Translations under genes and position numbers: made by a program
In this document: positions 18,416 through 26,853 of the stretch, in pieces
How the letters are laid out: each line of letters opens with the position of its first letter
Numbering within the stretch: position 1 is the first letter of the stretch
Source: Companilactobacillus kimchiensis
GTDB lineage: Bacteria; Bacillota; Bacilli; Lactobacillales; Lactobacillaceae
Length of the DNA stretch: 64,000 nucleotides
Assembly (NCBI RefSeq): GCF_001438805.1
Contig: NZ_JQCF01000009.1
Location: forward strand, 1 to 64,000
Direction of reading: 5' to 3'
The notes under the pieces: model-generated
Told to the model about the DNA's origin: nothing
Database searches by the model: none
Seen by the model: only the letters and a program-made list of their open reading frames with translations

Positions 18416-18584
18416 TGCCGTCTTCCGCTCGGCAATATCAGGTCTGGAACGCCATGGGCATCGTTTGAAACCAACTCAAGTTCGGAGTTGTTTCCAAATC
18501 GAGCCTTATTCTAAGTTGGCAAAATACGCCAGCTAAGAATAATCTCATGGCTGAGACCTGATATTGCTGTCGCTGCAGACTAGA
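18416..18584 (+). repeat. Structured intergenic repeat, copy R2 (forward)
   Basis: Outer arms GCTCGGCAATATCAGGTCT and AGACCTGATATTGCTGTCGC pair almost perfectly, though their sequence is unlike the arms of other copies. Inner stem-loops: CAACTC/GAGTTG around 18475-18490, and TTATTCT-A-GTTGGC with GCCAGCT-AGAATAA. Confidence 0.85.
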
Positions 18585-18730
18585 TGATATTTATTTATTC
18601 AATTCCATATCAAAACAGCAGAGCAGGACAACAATTTTATATTAACTCAATTGTAATTATAAACTCAGGTCAATATAATTTTTGGAGGACTTAAAAATAT
18701 TGTTTGAATTAAAATATTCAGGAAATACTT

Positions 18731-18892
18731 TAGTCTGGAATAAAAATTGGAAATAGGTTCAGCCGCGATATTATTCTTAGTCAGCGATTTGTGCTGGATT
18801 AGAATAAGACCGAGCTTGGAGACTCTTGGTACAAGAGTCTTCAAGTCGTGTCCGCAGCGTTCCAACCTATTTCCAATTTTTATGGAAGACGG
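18731..18892 (-). repeat. Structured intergenic repeat, copy R3 (reverse)
   Basis: Reverse-oriented unit from TAGTCTGGAATAAAAATTGG to ATGGAAGACGG. Arms AAAAATTGGAAATAGGTT and AACCTATTTCCAATTTTT are perfectly complementary. The inner hairpin GACTCTTG-GTA-CAAGAGTC is also perfect. Confidence 0.85.
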
Positions 18893-18968
18893 AAATACAA
18901 GTATACTTCCGCTTTAACCGAACTTGAGTGAGAACCAAACTGATTAATGAGATATTTTTATAACAAAT

Positions 18969-19001
18969 AAAAAGCTAACCCTTAAATCGGATTAGCTTTA
19001 T
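18969..19001 (-). terminator. Intrinsic terminator after hsp20
   Basis: AAAGCTAA / TTAGCTTT stem with a short interior loop; on the minus strand it ends in TTTTTATT. Confidence 0.7.
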
Positions 19002-19038
19002 TAACTAAAATTGAACTTCTTTATTTTAAATATTGAGA

Positions 19039-19476
19039 TTAATCAATATCAACATGATGTCCTGAATCAAGCTTGTTTTCCAATTTTGGAAGGTCAACTT
19101 TCAAGACACCCTTATCATAAGTTGCTTTGATAGCTTTAGTATCAACGGATGGTAAGCGATATTGTCTCATAAAACGACCACTTGAGCGTTCGCTCATAAT
19201 CATATCGCCTTTATTATCATTGTGATCGTTAAAACTATCACGGTGACCACTGACTGTCAAAACATCATTTTCATAATTAATGTCGATATCCCTTTTGTCA
19301 AAAGCGGGCATATCAACGTGAACCTCGTATTTTTTATCTGATTCTTTAATATCAGTTTTGAGAGTTGAATCATCTGGGAAATTGTTGTCAAATATGGATG
19401 GAATATTGTTCATCCAAGAATCATTGTTGAACCAATTTTTCATTAAGTTATTACGATCCATAATTTCATTTGCCAT
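19039..19476 (-). CDS. hsp20: Hsp20 / alpha-crystallin small heat shock protein
   Basis: 145 aa, an ATP-independent holdase. The N-terminal arm contains NNDSWMNNIPSIFD; the alpha-crystallin domain spans about 38-135 (KYEVHVDMPAFDKRDIDINY ...) and ends with the GVLKVDLPK G-x-L motif; a short C-terminal tail follows. AAAGGAAG precedes the ATG. A perfect CIRCE lies 70 nt upstream of the start, so HrcA repression is expected. It is monocistronic. Confidence 0.92.
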   Translation of the reverse strand: MANEIMDRNNLMKNWFNNDSWMNNIPSIFDNNFPDDSTLKTDIKESDKKYEVHVDMPAFDKRDIDINYENDVLTVSGHRDSFNDHNDNKGDMIMSERSSGRFMRQYRLPSVDTKAIKATYDKGVLKVDLPKLENKLDSGHHVDID

Positions 19477-19545
19477 ACTAATGTTACTTCCTTTCCCTTC
19501 ATTACAAATACAGTATAGGTCGTCTCTGGAGGTAAATTCAAGAAA

Positions 19546-19572
19546 TTAGCACTCTAATCTGTCGAGTGCTAA
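19546..19572 (-). promoter_or_regulatory. CIRCE operator (HrcA binding site) of hsp20
   Basis: TTAGCACTC-N9-GAGTGCTAA, an exact match to the CIRCE consensus, 70 nt upstream of the hsp20 start. The divergent gene at 19649 starts 77 nt on the other side, so it could also be affected. Confidence 0.95.
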
Positions 19573-19648
19573 TATTTGCAAAAAATAAACAAAAAATAAC
19601 CATAATTCATGTGCTACAATTATATTGATAAAAAGAGGATTGGTTAGA

Positions 19649-20008
19649 ATGACAGAACTAATTTTAAAACGTATCTATGATAAACAATTGCCCGAAGGTT
19701 ACCGGGTGTTAGTAGACCGGCTTTGGCCACGTGGAATTTCAAAAATTAGGGCCGCATTAGACTTATGGGCAAAACAAATTGCCCCATCAACTGAACTAAG
19801 AAAATGGTTCGGACATGATCCTGAAAAATATACGGAATTTAAAACAAAATATTTAATCGAAATTGATAATAATCCATATACTAAAGAATTTTTAGCTGCG
19901 ATAAAAACAGCTTTAAAGACTGAAAATGTTCTTATATTATATAGTGCCAAAGATGAAGAACATAATGACGCGGTAGTCCTAATGGAATATCTAAATACAA
20001 AAGTTTAA
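19649..20008 (+). CDS. DUF488 family protein
   Basis: 119 aa. It shows the DUF488 signature VLVDRLWPRGISK near residue 25, the DLWAKQIAPSTELRKWFGHD block and the C-terminal LLYSAKDEEHNDAVVL. The family is widespread; its biochemical role is not established. ATG 19649 is preferred to a TTG eight codons earlier, because AAAGAGG lies between them. The following AraC-type gene starts 27 nt after its stop and may be co-transcribed. Confidence 0.85.
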   Translation: MTELILKRIYDKQLPEGYRVLVDRLWPRGISKIRAALDLWAKQIAPSTELRKWFGHDPEKYTEFKTKYLIEIDNNPYTKEFLAAIKTALKTENVLILYSAKDEEHNDAVVLMEYLNTKV

Positions 20009-20035
20009 ATATTGTAGATTGGTTGGCTAATAATT

Positions 20036-20881
20036 ATGGAAGAATTTGATTTACAGTCTTTATTATCTAGCAGCGAAAAAATGTTGATTCACTTGTTACA
20101 ATCCTATGCACAAACAAATGACATTGCCATTTTTGTTTTAGGTAATGATGATCATTTGCAGGCAGGTATATTTGGTGAACTGTCAAAGGGTACGCGATTG
20201 GCCCAGATGAACCAAATGACTGATTTGTCCAAATTAAGTGTCAATAAGTATAAATATAATCTGGAATATGCTGATGCTCCCTTGCGCATTGCTTCAATAA
20301 ATCAACGGGTGGGAAAAATCTGTGTAGCGAAAGATATTGAACATAGTTCGGGCCTAGATCATCTGCAAGTTATGCAGCAATTGCAAAAACAGGCAGCTTA
20401 TTTAAAATATTTGGTGGAAAATGTTTCTAAATTAATTATTAAAGATCGAGGAATCGATAATTTTGTAATTAGATATTCCTTAGATGTAAATGATGCTATC
20501 GACGAGTTAAAGGATAGTGAAGGCGAAGCTTTACAACAGATCAAAGTGATGTCGACTTCCAATAGTTCCATCATCTCGGCCATTGAGTATATCGATAGTA
20601 ATTTGGATAAACGTTTAACTCTGGATCAAGTATCTAGCAAAGTTTATCTATCTGACTATTATTTCAGTAAATTATTTAAACGTGAAACTGGTTTGAGTTT
20701 TTCAGTTTATTTGAATGCTCGTAAGATTCAAAAGGCGATGATTCTTTTAAAAGAATCGGATAAAAGTATTAATGATATATCAGCTAATTTGGGATTCACA
20801 AGGCTCAGTTACTTTAGCCAAACATTTAAAAAGTATACTGGTTATGCACCAACTAAATATCGTACGGAAGGTAATAAATAA
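20036..20881 (+). CDS. AraC-family transcriptional regulator
   Basis: 281 aa. The C-terminal ~100 residues are a two-HTH AraC domain: IEYIDSNLDKRLTLDQVSSK, then YFSKLFKRETGLSFS, and the signature F-T-R-L-S-Y-F-S-Q-T-F-K-K-Y-T-G-Y-A-P-T-K-Y-R. The N-terminal ~180 residues contain a possible sensor region with a long helical stretch (about 105-145), not matched with confidence to a known effector domain. Target genes are unknown; the amino acid permease downstream is separated by a terminator. Confidence 0.85.
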   Translation: MEEFDLQSLLSSSEKMLIHLLQSYAQTNDIAIFVLGNDDHLQAGIFGELSKGTRLAQMNQMTDLSKLSVNKYKYNLEYADAPLRIASINQRVGKICVAKDIEHSSGLDHLQVMQQLQKQAAYLKYLVENVSKLIIKDRGIDNFVIRYSLDVNDAIDELKDSEGEALQQIKVMSTSNSSIISAIEYIDSNLDKRLTLDQVSSKVYLSDYYFSKLFKRETGLSFSVYLNARKIQKAMILLKESDKSINDISANLGFTRLSYFSQTFKKYTGYAPTKYRTEGNK

Positions 20882-20893
20882 ACAATTTGAGAT

Positions 20894-20936
20894 AAGTTCT
20901 AAGTGAAGATCAAACTTTTTACTTAGAACTTTTTTG
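20894..20936 (+). terminator. Intrinsic terminator after the AraC regulator
   Basis: AAGTTCTAAGT / ACTTAGAACTT stem followed by TTTTT. Confidence 0.8.
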
Positions 20937-21110
20937 CTGTAAATTTTAATGCTAAAACAGGTATAGTTCAAAATTATTTATCCATTTGTAAAGGTAAATT
21001 GAACATTTGTATATTAATACTATACAAAATATCTTTTTTCATGAAAAAAATTGTAGTAAAATAAAGACTTAATATATTTGTTTTTTATGAGATTTTAAGG
21101 AGAGATTTTT

Positions 21111-22529
21111 ATGAAAAATGTCTTTAAAAAGGAATCTGTTGGTACTTATTTAAAGGCTGACTCAAAATTGGTAAAGAGTTTGGGAGCGAGAGATCTCTTA
21201 GCTTTAGGAATTGGGGCAGTAATTGGTACAGGTATTTTTATCTTACCAGGTCATGAAGCAGCATTACATGCTGGCCCTGCAGTAGCAATTGCATTTCTGA
21301 TTGCGGCTTTAGTGTCTGGGGTCGTTGGAATGGCTTATGCCGAATTTTCTTCAGCGATGCCCGTTGCTGGTTCAGCGTATTCATTCGGGGCAGTTATCTA
21401 TGGTGAAATTGTTGGTTGGGTTCTTGGCTGGGCATTAATATTGGAGTATTTTTTAACCGTTTCGGCTGAGGCAGTTGGATTCGCGTCGTATTTTAATAAT
21501 AATATTCTTGGAGCTTTTGGAATCACGTTACCCAAATTTTTATCCGCGGGACCATTGGAAGGTGGGGGAATTAATATTTCAGCAACTTTGATTGTGCTGT
21601 TGATTGCGGTAATAATTTCTCATGGTGCTAGTCTTTCCAAAAAGGTTGAAAATGTCGCCGTTCTGATAAAAGTAGCTATTATTGTGCTATTTATTATAGT
21701 TGGTATTTTTTATATAAAGACAAGCAATTATGTACCATTTTATCCTAAAGAATTTCATACCTCACCATTTGGTCTAGGTGGAATCTCTACCGCAGCAGCC
21801 ACAGTCTTCTTTGCTTTCGTTGGTTTTGATGCTTTAGCAGCCAATTCTGCGGAAACAATTAATCCTAAAAAGGATATGGTTAAAGGTATTTTAGGAACTG
21901 TGATCGTTGCAGTTATTCTATATGTTGGCTTTTCACTCGTTTTAACTGGGATCGTTAACTACAAAAAATTAAATGTTGATGATCCTGCCGCCTATGCTTT
22001 GAAAGCAATTCATTTAAATACTTGGAATAAATTGATCACAGTTGGAGCCTTAGTGGGAATTTTTACGTCATTATTAACGATGTTCTTTGGTGGTTCACGA
22101 TTAGTTTATGCTTTGGGCCGTGATGGATTATTGCCAGAAAAAATGGGTGAAGTTGATGAAAAATTCTTTGTACCCAAGAATGCCATTCTTGTTGCGACTG
22201 TTGTGCAAGCATTTTTTGCCGGTATGGTACCTCTGACAGAATTAACTTCGTTGATTAATGCCGGAACACTTTTGGCCTTTATTTTCATCTCATTTGGAAT
22301 TATTCCACTACGTCATCGGAAGGATATTCCTAACACTGGTTTCAAAATGCCTTGGTATCCTTTCTTACCAGTCTTTGCTGGACTAGCAAGTATGTATTTT
22401 TTGTTCATGTTGCCAGCCATTTCAAAATGGAGTGTAGGTATCTGGATTGCTATTGGGGTAGTTGTATACTTAACTTATGGATTGAAACATTCTAAATTAC
22501 AAAATAATACTCGAAACAAAAAGAAGTAA
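21111..22529 (+). CDS. APC-superfamily amino acid permease (cationic amino acid transporter type)
   Basis: 472 aa with about 12 hydrophobic helices. The N-terminal LGARDLLALGIGAVIGTGIF block holds the G-A-[IV]-I-G-T-G substrate/Na site motif of APC transporters, and FVGFDALAANSAET is typical of the CAT/YfnA subgroup. Substrate is not assignable; relatives move branched-chain, cationic or small neutral amino acids. A good site (AAGGAGAG) precedes the ATG. It is convergent with terC, sharing one terminator. Confidence 0.85.
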   Translation: MKNVFKKESVGTYLKADSKLVKSLGARDLLALGIGAVIGTGIFILPGHEAALHAGPAVAIAFLIAALVSGVVGMAYAEFSSAMPVAGSAYSFGAVIYGEIVGWVLGWALILEYFLTVSAEAVGFASYFNNNILGAFGITLPKFLSAGPLEGGGINISATLIVLLIAVIISHGASLSKKVENVAVLIKVAIIVLFIIVGIFYIKTSNYVPFYPKEFHTSPFGLGGISTAAATVFFAFVGFDALAANSAETINPKKDMVKGILGTVIVAVILYVGFSLVLTGIVNYKKLNVDDPAAYALKAIHLNTWNKLITVGALVGIFTSLLTMFFGGSRLVYALGRDGLLPEKMGEVDEKFFVPKNAILVATVVQAFFAGMVPLTELTSLINAGTLLAFIFISFGIIPLRHRKDIPNTGFKMPWYPFLPVFAGLASMYFLFMLPAISKWSVGIWIAIGVVVYLTYGLKHSKLQNNTRNKKK

Positions 22530-22550
22530 CCGTCAGGTTACTTCTTTTTT
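22516..22550. terminator. Shared bidirectional terminator between permease and terC
   Basis: AAAAAGAAGTAACC-GTCA-GGTTACTTCTTTTT. The hairpin overlaps the last codons of both convergent genes. Confidence 0.85.
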
Positions 22551-23308
22551 GATTTGGGAGCCTTATTGTTATGAATTTGATGAATAATCAATGTAACAAC
22601 AATTGAACCAAGTAGAACCCCAACGAAGACTAAATTAGGAATCTCAATGTCAATTGCGGGAATTGATAGGAAGAGCTTGATAGAAATGAAGAGAATCAAG
22701 AAGTAAGCCATTCCGTTAAGCTCTGGGATTTTACTCATTAATCCCATAATCATCTCGGCGATTCCACGCATGGCCAAGATACCGATCATACCACCGATCA
22801 AGACGATAACGGGATTAGTGGAAACGGCTAGTGAAGCTAAAACTGAATCAATCGAGAAAACAATATCCATCAATTCAATTGAGATAACTACTTGCCAAAA
22901 TCTAGAAATGTGAAGATGTCTTTCCAAAGCGGAAGCCTTAGGCTTTTCAGTCGGTACTTCAACCTTTTTACGACCACTGATGAAGAAGTGATCAAGGAAG
23001 AGATAGAACAGATAACCAGCGCCAAGTACCTTGATCCACCAGAAATCGATTAGATAGACTCCCAGTCCGATGACGATGAATCTAAAGATATAAGCTCCGA
23101 AAAGTCCGTAGAATAACGACTTTTCCTGTTCAGTTTTGTTAGGTAAGGATTGTGTCTGAGCAGCCAAAACAACGGCATTATCAACAGACAACATACATTC
23201 CATAACTACCAAAGATAGAATAACTAACCAATCTTCCCCCGATTCAATAACGGTTGCCCAATTATGAAGATCAAAGAATGGACCATACATATTTACAAGT
23301 GCATTCAA
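22538..23308 (-). CDS. TerC family integral membrane protein
   Basis: 256 aa with seven or so hydrophobic segments. Typical TerC acidic motifs are MECMLSVDNAVVLA (about 37-50) and ELMDIVFSIDSVLAS (about 145-160), which place Asp/Glu in the membrane. Members (TerC, YceF, YkoY) are linked to tellurite resistance and, more recently, to manganese export or metallation of secreted proteins. The 110-bp upstream gap shows no yybP-ykoY riboswitch. Confidence 0.88.
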   Translation of the reverse strand: MNALVNMYGPFFDLHNWATVIESGEDWLVILSLVVMECMLSVDNAVVLAAQTQSLPNKTEQEKSLFYGLFGAYIFRFIVIGLGVYLIDFWWIKVLGAGYLFYLFLDHFFISGRKKVEVPTEKPKASALERHLHISRFWQVVISIELMDIVFSIDSVLASLAVSTNPVIVLIGGMIGILAMRGIAEMIMGLMSKIPELNGMAYFLILFISIKLFLSIPAIDIEIPNLVFVGVLLGSIVVTLIIHQIHNNKAPKSKKK

Positions 23309-23417
23309 TCAATATTCCTTGCTTTCTATTTGATTTATTAGGGTAAATCATAACAGATACTGCTATGTATTTACAATTAGGACATGAAAATAATTAATTA
23401 CTAATGTCACTTTGAAC

Positions 23418-24782
23418 CTACATATGAAAATTACGGCTAAAAGGACTCAAAGTAGTGTCATATTCGGCAATTGTTTGGGCAATTATCTTCATGCCATTTT
23501 CAATTTGTTTTTGATCAACCTGTGAAATACTGATACGAATAATTGAACTGCTTTTTTGATAAGGTAAAAACATATGATCAACGTCATCAACTAAGACATT
23601 TTTGGCGGCTAATTTTTGAGTTAAAATCGTTGCATTGATGTTACGAGGCAAGATTAGTGACGTATAAAATCCCGAACGAGGATCATTTAATTGAACATTA
23701 TCAGGTAAGTATTTGTGACCATAAGAAACTAAATCAGCCATTTTTTGAGTGTAAATTTTTTTTATCTGTTTAAGATGAACTTTGAACATGCCATTGGCCA
23801 TGAAGGTGGCGAGAACTTCTTGCGAAATAGTTGATGTATAAGAATCCAAATAGGATTTGTATTCTAAAAAAGTGTCGATAAAATTAGTAGGAACGATAAC
23901 TGCTGCTAAACGTAAGCTAGGCAGGAAAACCTTGGAAAAACTCTTCAAATAAATTACTCTACCCGAAGGAACAGCCGAAAATAAGGGATCACGTTTTTTG
24001 TCAGGATCTAAGTCACCTAAGAAATCATCCTCAACAATATAAACATCATATTTATTAGCCAGAGCAACGATTTTTTGTTGCTCTTTTTTAGTATAAGAAT
24101 GACCTAACGGGTTTTGAAAACGGGGCATGACATAGAAAAACTTAATAGAATTGTTTTTGAAGAGATATTCCAATCGTTGAAAATCAATCGAATTTTGACT
24201 GATATCAATACCTAAAATAGTACGATTAGTCAGTTTGGCAGCCTGAAGAATACCTGAATAAGTTGGCTGTTCAACCAGGATGTTTTCACGACCATTGGGA
24301 AAAGGCATGTTCATCAAGATATTGATAGCCTGTTGCGCACCGGAAGTAATCATGATTCGCTCTAAACTGGTAAAAACTTGGTTATCTTGAAAGTAATTTA
24401 GAATTTGTTTTCGCAGTGAAGTCATTCCTTGCGGTTGTCCATAGGAAAGAATTTCCTTTTGATGATTTGCCAGAATTTGATTGGAGCAATGGGTCAAATT
24501 ATCAAAACTAAAGAAAGACAAATCAGGCCCCGCGGTAAGAAAATCAATCTTGTTAGATTTGATTTTCTGAGGTTGAGAATCTTCAGTGACAAAGTAACCC
24601 TTCTGAGGAATTGAGTAGACAATATGGTTCTTTTCTAATTCATTCATGGCTTTAATAACGGTATTTTTACTGTACGAAAATTTAGTAGCCAAATTACGGA
24701 CAGATGGTAGTTTATCACCGGCATTAAGGGAATTAGTGACAATCTCTTTGAGCAAGTAATCCTGTAAATTTTGGTATTTCAT
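23418..24782 (-). CDS. pdxR: PdxR-type MocR/GntR regulator of PLP synthesis
   Basis: 454 aa. An N-terminal GntR winged helix (KLPSVRNLATKFSYSKNTVIKAM, about 22-45) is fused to a class I aminotransferase-like domain. The PLP lysine lies in YLKSFSKVFLPSLRLA, and the aspartate-aminotransferase landmarks PRFQNPLGHSY and VEDDFLGDLD are present. MocR proteins of this kind sense PLP and control pdxST. Divergence from pdxS supports the name. The frame is open for 138 more codons across pdxS, but ATG 24782 with AAGGAG seven nt upstream is the real start. Confidence 0.88.
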   Translation of the reverse strand: MKYQNLQDYLLKEIVTNSLNAGDKLPSVRNLATKFSYSKNTVIKAMNELEKNHIVYSIPQKGYFVTEDSQPQKIKSNKIDFLTAGPDLSFFSFDNLTHCSNQILANHQKEILSYGQPQGMTSLRKQILNYFQDNQVFTSLERIMITSGAQQAINILMNMPFPNGRENILVEQPTYSGILQAAKLTNRTILGIDISQNSIDFQRLEYLFKNNSIKFFYVMPRFQNPLGHSYTKKEQQKIVALANKYDVYIVEDDFLGDLDPDKKRDPLFSAVPSGRVIYLKSFSKVFLPSLRLAAVIVPTNFIDTFLEYKSYLDSYTSTISQEVLATFMANGMFKVHLKQIKKIYTQKMADLVSYGHKYLPDNVQLNDPRSGFYTSLILPRNINATILTQKLAAKNVLVDDVDHMFLPYQKSSSIIRISISQVDQKQIENGMKIIAQTIAEYDTTLSPFSRNFHM

Positions 24783-24800
24783 GACGTACTCCTTCATAAA

Positions 24801-24883
24801 GTGTACTGGTACAGTTAACAAATTATCACATTTACAACTAGTTCTAGTATACATAATATTGAAATTGGTTAGTTGAAGTATAC
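24801..24883. promoter_or_regulatory. Candidate PdxR operator in the pdxR-pdxS divergent promoter
   Basis: TTCTAGTATAC (24842-24852) and TTGAAGTATAC (24873-24883) are direct repeats, 9 of 11 identical, with starts 31 bp apart (three helical turns). A third related copy in opposite orientation, TACCAGTACAC, lies at 24811-24801. Two direct repeats plus one inverted copy is the arrangement known for MocR-type PdxR sites. Confidence 0.65.
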
Positions 24884-24954
24884 CGCTCGTAATATCATCT
24901 GGTTGAGAATTATCAACTAAAGATATTAAATCAAAATTTAAAGGGAGTTTTCTT

Positions 24955-25842
24955 ATGAAAGTAACTGGAACAGAAATTGTTAAACGTGGTATGGCGCAAA
25001 TGCAAAAGGGTGGCGTAATTATGGACGTCGCTAATGTTGAACAAGCCAAGGTTGCTGAAGCAGCTGGTGCTGTAGCTGTTATGGCTTTGGAAAAAGTCCC
25101 CTCAGATATTCGAGCTGAAGGTGGCGTGGCTAGAATGTCTGATCCCGCTATGATTGAAGCTATTATGGGAGCTGTCTCAATTCCGGTTATGGCCAAATGT
25201 CGTATCGGTCATTTTGCTGAAGCTCGGATACTAGAAAGTTTAGGCGTTGATTACATTGATGAGAGTGAAGTTTTGACACCAGCTGATGACAATTATCATA
25301 TTGATAAGAGCCAATACAAAGTACCTTTTGTCTGTGGTTGCCGTGATTTGGGTGAAGCCTTACGTCGTATTGGTGAAGGTGCTTCAATGTTGAGAACTAA
25401 AGGTGAACCGGGAACTGGTGATATTATCGAAGCCGTTCGTCATATGCAAAAGGTCAATCAACAAATTCGTCAAATTTCTGTTGAGAAACCTGAGAATTTA
25501 ATGGCAATTGCCCGTGATTTGCGCGCTCCTTATGAATTAGTTCAAGAAGTTCATGCCAATGGTAAATTACCAGTTGTTAACTTTGCTGCCGGTGGTGTTT
25601 CCACTCCAGCTGATGCAGCCTTGATGATGAACTTGGGTGCCGATGGTATCTTTGTTGGTTCTGGTATTTTTAAGTCAGAACATCCTGAAAAATTTGCCAA
25701 AGCAATCGTTACGGCAACGGCACATCCAACTGACTATCATTTGATTGCTGAAGTTTCTAAAAATCTTGGTAGTCCTATGAAAGGAATCGATGTTGCTACT
25801 TTAGCTGATGCTGACAAGATGGCACCTCGTGGGATGGAATAG
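24955..25842 (+). CDS. pdxS: Pyridoxal 5'-phosphate synthase subunit PdxS
   Basis: 295 aa. The (beta/alpha)8-barrel synthase makes PLP from ribose-5-phosphate, glyceraldehyde-3-phosphate and ammonia. The catalytic Lys81 lies in [10 protein letters not shown], exactly at the numbering of B. subtilis, and Asp24 in VIMDV. The C-terminal phosphate-binding segments ([18 protein letters not shown]) are intact. AAAGGGAG precedes the ATG. pdxT follows after 11 nt, forming an operon, which lets this fermentative bacterium make vitamin B6. Confidence 0.96.
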   Translation: MKVTGTEIVKRGMAQMQKGGVIMDVANVEQAKVAEAAGAVAVMALEKVPSDIRAEGGVARMSDPAMIEAIMGAVSIPVMAKCRIGHFAEARILESLGVDYIDESEVLTPADDNYHIDKSQYKVPFVCGCRDLGEALRRIGEGASMLRTKGEPGTGDIIEAVRHMQKVNQQIRQISVEKPENLMAIARDLRAPYELVQEVHANGKLPVVNFAAGGVSTPADAALMMNLGADGIFVGSGIFKSEHPEKFAKAIVTATAHPTDYHLIAEVSKNLGSPMKGIDVATLADADKMAPRGME

Positions 25843-25853
25843 GGGTAAAGACA

Positions 25854-26411
25854 ATGACAATTGGAATCTTAGCTTTACAAGGTGCTGTGGCTGAACATCA
25901 GAATATGTTAGAACAATGCCAAGTTGAAAGTAAGCTAGTTCGCACTAGACAGGACTTGGAAGGCTTAGCAGGTTTGATAATTCCTGGTGGTGAAAGTACA
26001 GCTATCAAGAAATTATTGGTTCGTGAAGAAATGTTATTACCATTAAAAGAAATGGTTAAAGCTGGTTTTCCGGTTTTTGGAACTTGTGCAGGACTGGTTT
26101 TATTGTCACAAACTGACAGTTTGGCTGGTTTTGATGGTCAAGTAGTCCGGAATGGTTTTGGTCGTCAACAAGATAGTTTTGAAGAATCATTGTCTGTAGT
26201 TGGCTTAGATGAACCATTCTTAGGCATCTTTATTCGGGCACCATATTTGGAATCAGTGGGATCAGAGGTCAAAATTTTGGCTAAAACTGATGATGGAAGA
26301 ATCGTTGCTGCAAGTCAAAAGAATGTATTAGTGACGGCTTTTCATCCAGAATTAACGGCCGATCCGAGAATTCATGAACTATTCATTAACGAAATTGTAA
26401 ATAAAAAGTAA
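25854..26411 (+). CDS. pdxT: Pyridoxal 5'-phosphate synthase glutaminase subunit PdxT
   Basis: 185 aa class I glutamine amidotransferase that supplies ammonia to PdxS. It has PGGEST (about 44-49), nucleophile Cys78 in GTCAGLVLL, and the His-Glu pair of the triad in AFHPELT near the end. AGGGGTAAAG precedes the start. It is the second gene of the pdxST operon. No terminator is seen, but an R-repeat hairpin region follows directly. Confidence 0.95.
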   Translation: MTIGILALQGAVAEHQNMLEQCQVESKLVRTRQDLEGLAGLIIPGGESTAIKKLLVREEMLLPLKEMVKAGFPVFGTCAGLVLLSQTDSLAGFDGQVVRNGFGRQQDSFEESLSVVGLDEPFLGIFIRAPYLESVGSEVKILAKTDDGRIVAASQKNVLVTAFHPELTADPRIHELFINEIVNKK

Positions 26412-26431
26412 AAAATTCTAATAATTAGCGG

Positions 26432-26760
26432 ATCCTTATTCAACCTTGGTTAGAGCGGGAGTCAACGAAGTTGTCCTTATACTGCCGTCTTCCACAAAAA
26501 TTGAATTTGGCTGGAACGTAGTGGGCACGACTTGGAGCCAACGAAAACTATGTTGTCTTCAAGCTCGGCCTTGTTCTAAGTGGGTTCCCCACTAAGAACA
26601 ACTTCACTACTGAGCCAATTTCAATTTTTGTTCCAGACTAGATAGTTGTTTCTATTTTTAGTTACTTAAATTAATTTAATGGTTTCTAGTTTTATTGATA
26701 TATCAACGACAAAATAGTCCATATTATCTGACATTATAATCAGTTAATGTGGACTATTTG
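26432..26760. mobile_element. MITE-like element D (half element)
   Basis: A diverged left end (CCTTATTCAACCTTGGTTAG, 26433 onwards, compare TTACTCAAGTTCGGTTAAAG in element A) is followed by repeat R4 and a terminator-like hairpin at 26712-26759 (AAATAGTCCATATTA / TTAATGTGGACTATTT). That hairpin resembles the central hairpin of elements B and C. No reverse R copy or right end is found. The remaining ~90 bp to mntH hold nothing recognisable. Confidence 0.55.
26484..26641 (+). repeat. Structured intergenic repeat, copy R4 (forward)
   Basis: Arms CCACAAAAATTGAATTTGGC and GCCAATTTCAATTTTTGTTC pair (one bulge). The inner hairpin is GTTCTAAGTGGG-TTC-CCCACT-AAGAAC. Ends match the family: TGCCGTCTTCCA and TTCCAGACTAGAT. 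Confidence 0.85.
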
Positions 26761-26853
26761 TATTTAAAATATTATGTTAAATCAATCAATGAGAAATTAT
26801 TCTTACTCTAACTGGATTTCAAGAAGGAACCATTAATTTGTCAGAATTTTTTA

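Larger units (their letters stand above)
18366..18934. mobile_element. MITE-like composite element A (head-to-head R repeats with terminal inverted repeats)
   Basis: Ends 18366-18388 and 18912-18934 are inverted copies (22 of 23 bases; core ACTCAAGTTCGGTTAAAG). Between them lie R2 (18416-18584, forward) and R3 (18731-18892, reverse), facing each other, separated by ~145 bp of AT-rich DNA without a gene. It carries no transposase frame, as in non-autonomous elements mobilised in trans. It fills most of the 17.9-19.0 kb gap. Confidence 0.7.

Noticed and set aside
18251-18514. An open frame of 87 codons starting GTG
   Set aside because: It runs from the G-rich repeat copy C straight into repeat R2, has no family-like composition, and the same region in copy A has an early stop.
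18665-18865. Minus-strand frame of 66 codons
   Set aside because: Lies inside the structured repeat R3 and its arms; explained by the repeat.
22538-23417. yybP-ykoY manganese riboswitch before terC
   Set aside because: Only 110 bp separate terC from the preceding gene, and the expected conserved loops are not visible.
24783-25196. N-terminal extension of the PdxR frame, antisense to pdxS
   Set aside because: It is low-complexity antisense sequence over the pdxS coding region; a good ribosome site and the GntR domain start define ATG 24782.
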